Below are positions 13,283 through 15,793 of a stretch of DNA of 15,793 nucleotides, in pieces. Origin of the DNA: Pseudomonadota bacterium (GTDB taxonomy: Bacteria > Pseudomonadota > Alphaproteobacteria > Rhizobiales > Xanthobacteraceae). The translations under genes and the position numbers were made by a program. A model generated the notes under the pieces. The model saw only the letters and a program-made list of their open reading frames with translations, ran no database searches and was not told where the DNA came from. How positions within the stretch are numbered: the first letter of the stretch is position 1; every line of letters begins with the position of its first letter. The stretch spans positions 1 through 15,793 of the forward strand of contig JAEXHR010000259.1 in assembly GCA_023449855.1 (NCBI GenBank), given 5' to 3'.

Positions 13283-14980
13283 CTAGCGCTGCAGTCGCAC
13301 GCCGAGCATCACGACGGTTGCGGCCGTGCTCGCGCCGGCGACGTTCGAATTGAGGATGTCGCGGCGGACCTGCCCCTTGATCCAGAGCTCGCGGCTCATC
13401 TTGTAGATCAGGTTTCCTTCGATCGAATAGGTCTTATCGGAGCGGAAGTTCTCCTGATAATCCTGCGTACCGTAGGTGAACTTGCCGACCGCAGTGAGCC
13501 AGCGGCGGAAATCGTGATCGACCTGCACCGTGTAGAGCCGTGTCAGCACGCCGGGAACGCCGGGCACCGTGGTTTCGTCGATGGACGTCGTCGTGATGAA
13601 GCGCGCGGTGGTCAGCGGCGTTGCGGTCCACACCAGCGAGGCCGAGGTCAACAGGCCCTTCAGCATTTCGAGGCGCGGATCCTGATATTTGCGCGCGAGA
13701 TAGCCGACCGAGGCTTCGCCGCTCAGCAGGCGTGTGAATTCGAAGGTGGTGCCGGCCTTGATATAGCCGCCGCTTGAATCGCGCAGATAGGTGAAGCGAT
13801 CCGCCTGCTGGTCGTGGACGCGAACATCACCCTGGACTTCCGCAAACGGCTTCAGGCCGGGCAGCACCTCGTAGCTGACACGACCGACGCCGCCATATTG
13901 ATTGAAGTTGCGGTCCCGGTTGTTGGTCGACGTTCCATCCGTCAGTTTCGAGTCCTGATAGACGGTGCGATCGACCAGGGCATCCATCTTCAACTGGAAG
14001 CGGTTGAAGTCCTGTTCGACGCCGACCGTACCGCCGGTGGTCGTGAACAGCGGGAAGTCCCTGAGACCGGCCTGGATGCTCGGACTGCCGGGATTGTCCG
14101 AGCCGACGCGCATGCGCGCTTCGGTATTGATGCGGGTATCGCGCGTGGCGTCGATGCGGGCGGCGATCTTGCCGTTGAACTCGGCGCGATCGACATTCTC
14201 GGGCGATGGCGAGACCTGCTGCAGCACCGCCGAAGGAAATTCCTTCGCGTAGCCGGTGAAAGAACCACGCAGATCGACGATCACCGAATGCCGCGACCAG
14301 TTGGAAGCCGCCAGCAGCTCCGGTGCGATCTGATAAAGTGCCGAGCCCTTCGGCTGCAGCAGGCGCGCAGGGTTGTCGCTATAGCCGCCCATCACTTCGA
14401 CGGCGCCCTTCACAAGGAAGCTGCCGACACGGATGCCGGTGGGCGCGTAGGGATCGGGATCGACAGCCAGGCGTTTTCGCGTGGGCTGACCGATCACGGT
14501 GCCGGCGATCGCAGGCGCAACCGGCGGCTTGGCGGCCTTGGCCGATGGCGGCGCCGGCCGCGTTTCCGGCACGAGGGGCGGCGGCGGGCTGCCGGGTCCG
14601 ACCGGACGCTTCGGCTTCTGCTGGCCGGGATAATATTTGACCTGCTGACGCTTGCGGTTGAGCGCGTCATAGCCGGTTACGGCGGCGCCCGACGCAGCGG
14701 GAGTCGGGAGAGTAATGATCGACTGCTGTGCCCGCTCCGGCGAGAGCAGGCTGGTCTGCAGCGTGCCTCGCGGCTGCAGGACATTGCTGCCGGGGCTGCG
14801 CGACGACAGATTTCCCGGCTGCGCGAAGCCGCCGGGAACCGGCGCCAGCAGATCAGAGGTCAGAGCCTGCGCGAAAGCAGGGGATGGCGCAGCAAGCGCG
14901 AGGCACAGACATGCCGAAACCGCGCCGGTCGCCCGTGCGCGGTTCCTCGTCCGGTCTGCCCGACGCATCCTCACAATCAC
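13283..14980 (-). CDS. Outer membrane beta-barrel protein (BBP2-like)
   Basis: A 565-residue protein. Residues 1-37 form an arginine-rich signal peptide ending SPAFA-QA. About 38-175 is a Pro/Ala/Gly/Ser-rich, probably disordered periplasmic region. From about 180 (GIRVGSFLVKGAVEVMGGYSDNP) to the end, amphipathic strands alternate with Asp/Arg/Asn-rich turns in a pattern typical of large barrels. The chain ends in a strand, VVMLGVRLQR, rather than the more common terminal Phe or Tyr. The layout matches the BBP2 class, members of which are linked to exopolysaccharide export in some alphaproteobacteria. The GTG at 14980 has GGAG five bases upstream; ATG 14968 is an alternative. It is divergent from kdsD, with CtrA-like boxes between them. 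Confidence 0.85.
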   Translation of the reverse strand: MIVRMRRADRTRNRARATGAVSACLCLALAAPSPAFAQALTSDLLAPVPGGFAQPGNLSSRSPGSNVLQPRGTLQTSLLSPERAQQSIITLPTPAASGAAVTGYDALNRKRQQVKYYPGQQKPKRPVGPGSPPPPLVPETRPAPPSAKAAKPPVAPAIAGTVIGQPTRKRLAVDPDPYAPTGIRVGSFLVKGAVEVMGGYSDNPARLLQPKGSALYQIAPELLAASNWSRHSVIVDLRGSFTGYAKEFPSAVLQQVSPSPENVDRAEFNGKIAARIDATRDTRINTEARMRVGSDNPGSPSIQAGLRDFPLFTTTGGTVGVEQDFNRFQLKMDALVDRTVYQDSKLTDGTSTNNRDRNFNQYGGVGRVSYEVLPGLKPFAEVQGDVRVHDQQADRFTYLRDSSGGYIKAGTTFEFTRLLSGEASVGYLARKYQDPRLEMLKGLLTSASLVWTATPLTTARFITTTSIDETTVPGVPGVLTRLYTVQVDHDFRRWLTAVGKFTYGTQDYQENFRSDKTYSIEGNLIYKMSRELWIKGQVRRDILNSNVAGASTAATVVMLGVRLQR

Positions 14981-15051
14981 AAAAACTCCAACGCCATCAG
15001 AAACTTGAGCGAGTTCGTCGAAAACCGCGGCGGGCGGCCGGGCGACAACTC

Positions 15052-15083
15052 ATGGTTAAGGGAGTTAAAACCGTTATGGTTAA
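15052..15083 (-). promoter_or_regulatory. Two CtrA-type boxes (TTAACCAT) between the barrel gene and kdsD
   Basis: ATGGTTAA occurs at 15052-15059 and again at 15076-15083, a 24-base offset; on the minus strand both read TTAACCAT. Between them is a further TTAA (15065-15068). TTAACCAT is a known half-site of CtrA, the alphaproteobacterial cell-cycle response regulator, whose full site is TTAA-N7-TTAA. The boxes lie 72-103 bp upstream of the barrel start and point toward that gene. Spacing to the kdsD start is similar (about 100 bp), so either gene could be controlled. The boxes are seen; binding is inferred. Confidence 0.5.
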
Positions 15084-15183
15084 TGGGCCGTTGAGACACC
15101 GCGCCGGCGTTTCGCTTCCGGCGCCGCCGCGTGCTAAAGGACGGCCATCAAATGGCTGGCGGACCGGCCGCAGGACACGACCA

Positions 15184-15793
15184 ATGGCGCTTTCCAAGAC
15201 CCCCACTTCGACCATGAGCGATCAGGCCAGCGAGGCCATCGCCTCGGCGCTGCGCACGCTGGAGGCGGAAGCCAGCGGCGTCACCGCACTCGCCGCCGCA
15301 TTGCAGGCCGATCTCGGCCCGACCTTTGCTGCCGCGGCCGAGCTGATCCGCAACGCCAAGGGCCGCCTGATCATCACCGGCCTCGGCAAGTCCGGCCATA
15401 TCGGCCGCAAGATCGCCGCCACCTTCGCCTCGACGGGCACGCCGGCCTTCTTCGTCCATGCCGCCGAAGCCAGCCATGGCGATCTCGGCATGATTACCGC
15501 CGACGACGTCATCCTGGCGATGTCGTGGTCCGGCGAGCAGCCGGAGATGAAGAACCTCATCACCTACGCCACGCGCTTCAGCATCGGCCTGATCGCGATG
15601 ACCTCCGAAGCCGGATCAACGCTGGCGCAGGCCGCGGATGTCGCGCTGACGCTGCCGAAGGCCCGCGAGGCCTGCCCGCACAATCTGGCGCCCTCGACCT
15701 CCTCGCTGATGATGCTCGCCATGGGCGACGCGCTGGCCATCGCCCTGCTCGAAGGCCGCGGCTTCACCTCGCGCGATTTCAGCGTGCTGCATC
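15184..15793 (+). CDS. kdsD: Arabinose-5-phosphate isomerase KdsD/KpsF, 5' part only
   Basis: The first 203 residues; the gene runs off the window. This covers the SIS (sugar isomerase) domain: LIITGLGKSGHIGRKIAATF (63-82), FFVHAAEASHGDLGMI (89-104, with H92, H98 and D100), and the phosphosugar-binding serines in AMSWSGEQPE (112-121). ACPHNLAPSTSS (163-174) is a family signature. The paired CBS domains expected at the C terminus lie outside. The enzyme converts ribulose 5-phosphate to arabinose 5-phosphate, the first step to Kdo for lipopolysaccharide. The start at 15184 has AGGA eight bases upstream; ATG 15214 (MSDQAS) is an alternative. The gene is divergent from the outer membrane barrel gene. 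Confidence 0.95.
   Translation, partial: MALSKTPTSTMSDQASEAIASALRTLEAEASGVTALAAALQADLGPTFAAAAELIRNAKGRLIITGLGKSGHIGRKIAATFASTGTPAFFVHAAEASHGDLGMITADDVILAMSWSGEQPEMKNLITYATRFSIGLIAMTSEAGSTLAQAADVALTLPKAREACPHNLAPSTSSLMMLAMGDALAIALLEGRGFTSRDFSVLH

Noticed and set aside
1..15793. tRNA, rRNA, CRISPR array, integrase or intact insertion sequence
   Set aside because: I found no cloverleaf-like or rRNA-like sequence, no regularly spaced direct repeats, and no transposase or integrase motifs in any credible frame.

Overview
The window is high-GC chromosomal DNA of an alphaproteobacterium, most likely a member of the Bradyrhizobium/Rhodopseudomonas/Afipia group (Nitrobacteraceae). Pointers are a DUF459 SGNH-fold protein, a DUF930 protein, a two-domain MltB-type transglycosylase, the pairing of a beta-barrel outer membrane protein with kdsD/kpsF, and several families of intergenic palindromes. 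I see no rRNA, tRNA, CRISPR array, integrase or intact insertion sequence.

Left part (1-3030). A small exported protein (minus strand) lies beside an imperfect palindromic repeat. It is followed by a visibly more A+T-rich two-gene islet: a DUF5131 (phage Gp37/Gp68-type) protein with a three-cysteine motif and the methyltransferase-like three-Cys-motif partner TcmP. The two genes converge and share 45 bp at their 3' ends. To the right lies about 800 bp without a credible gene. It holds a near-consensus sigma70-type promoter, several hairpins and a paired REP-like palindrome.

Middle (3030-8650). This part has a DUF930 periplasmic protein, a membrane-anchored DUF459 SGNH-type protein ending at a strong bidirectional terminator, a CsbD-like stress protein with a hydrophobic tail, two divergent short-chain dehydrogenases (one NADP-type, one NAD-type by sequence), and a two-gene operon of unknown function (a lipoprotein plus a small helical protein). 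The operon ends at two large palindromes.

Right part (8650-15793). The genes here concern the cell envelope: an MltB-type lytic transglycosylase, galU (UDP-glucose supply), a membrane diguanylate cyclase with a canonical product-inhibition site, a small DUF7662-like protein, a BBP2-like outer membrane beta-barrel protein, and the 5' part of kdsD/kpsF (arabinose-5-phosphate isomerase for Kdo). The barrel and kdsD diverge from a region carrying two perfect TTAACCAT boxes, the half-site of the cell-cycle regulator CtrA.

The most notable non-genic observation concerns three intergenic palindromes with different stem sequences, at 36-66, 2812-2927 and 11206-11285. They share one architecture: a GTAG head, a 7-bp stem and a 13-14 base loop related to GAGCG-N-AGCG. 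This is what REP elements recognised by RayT-type transposases look like. The best candidate for a poorly described system is the DUF5131-TcmP pair.
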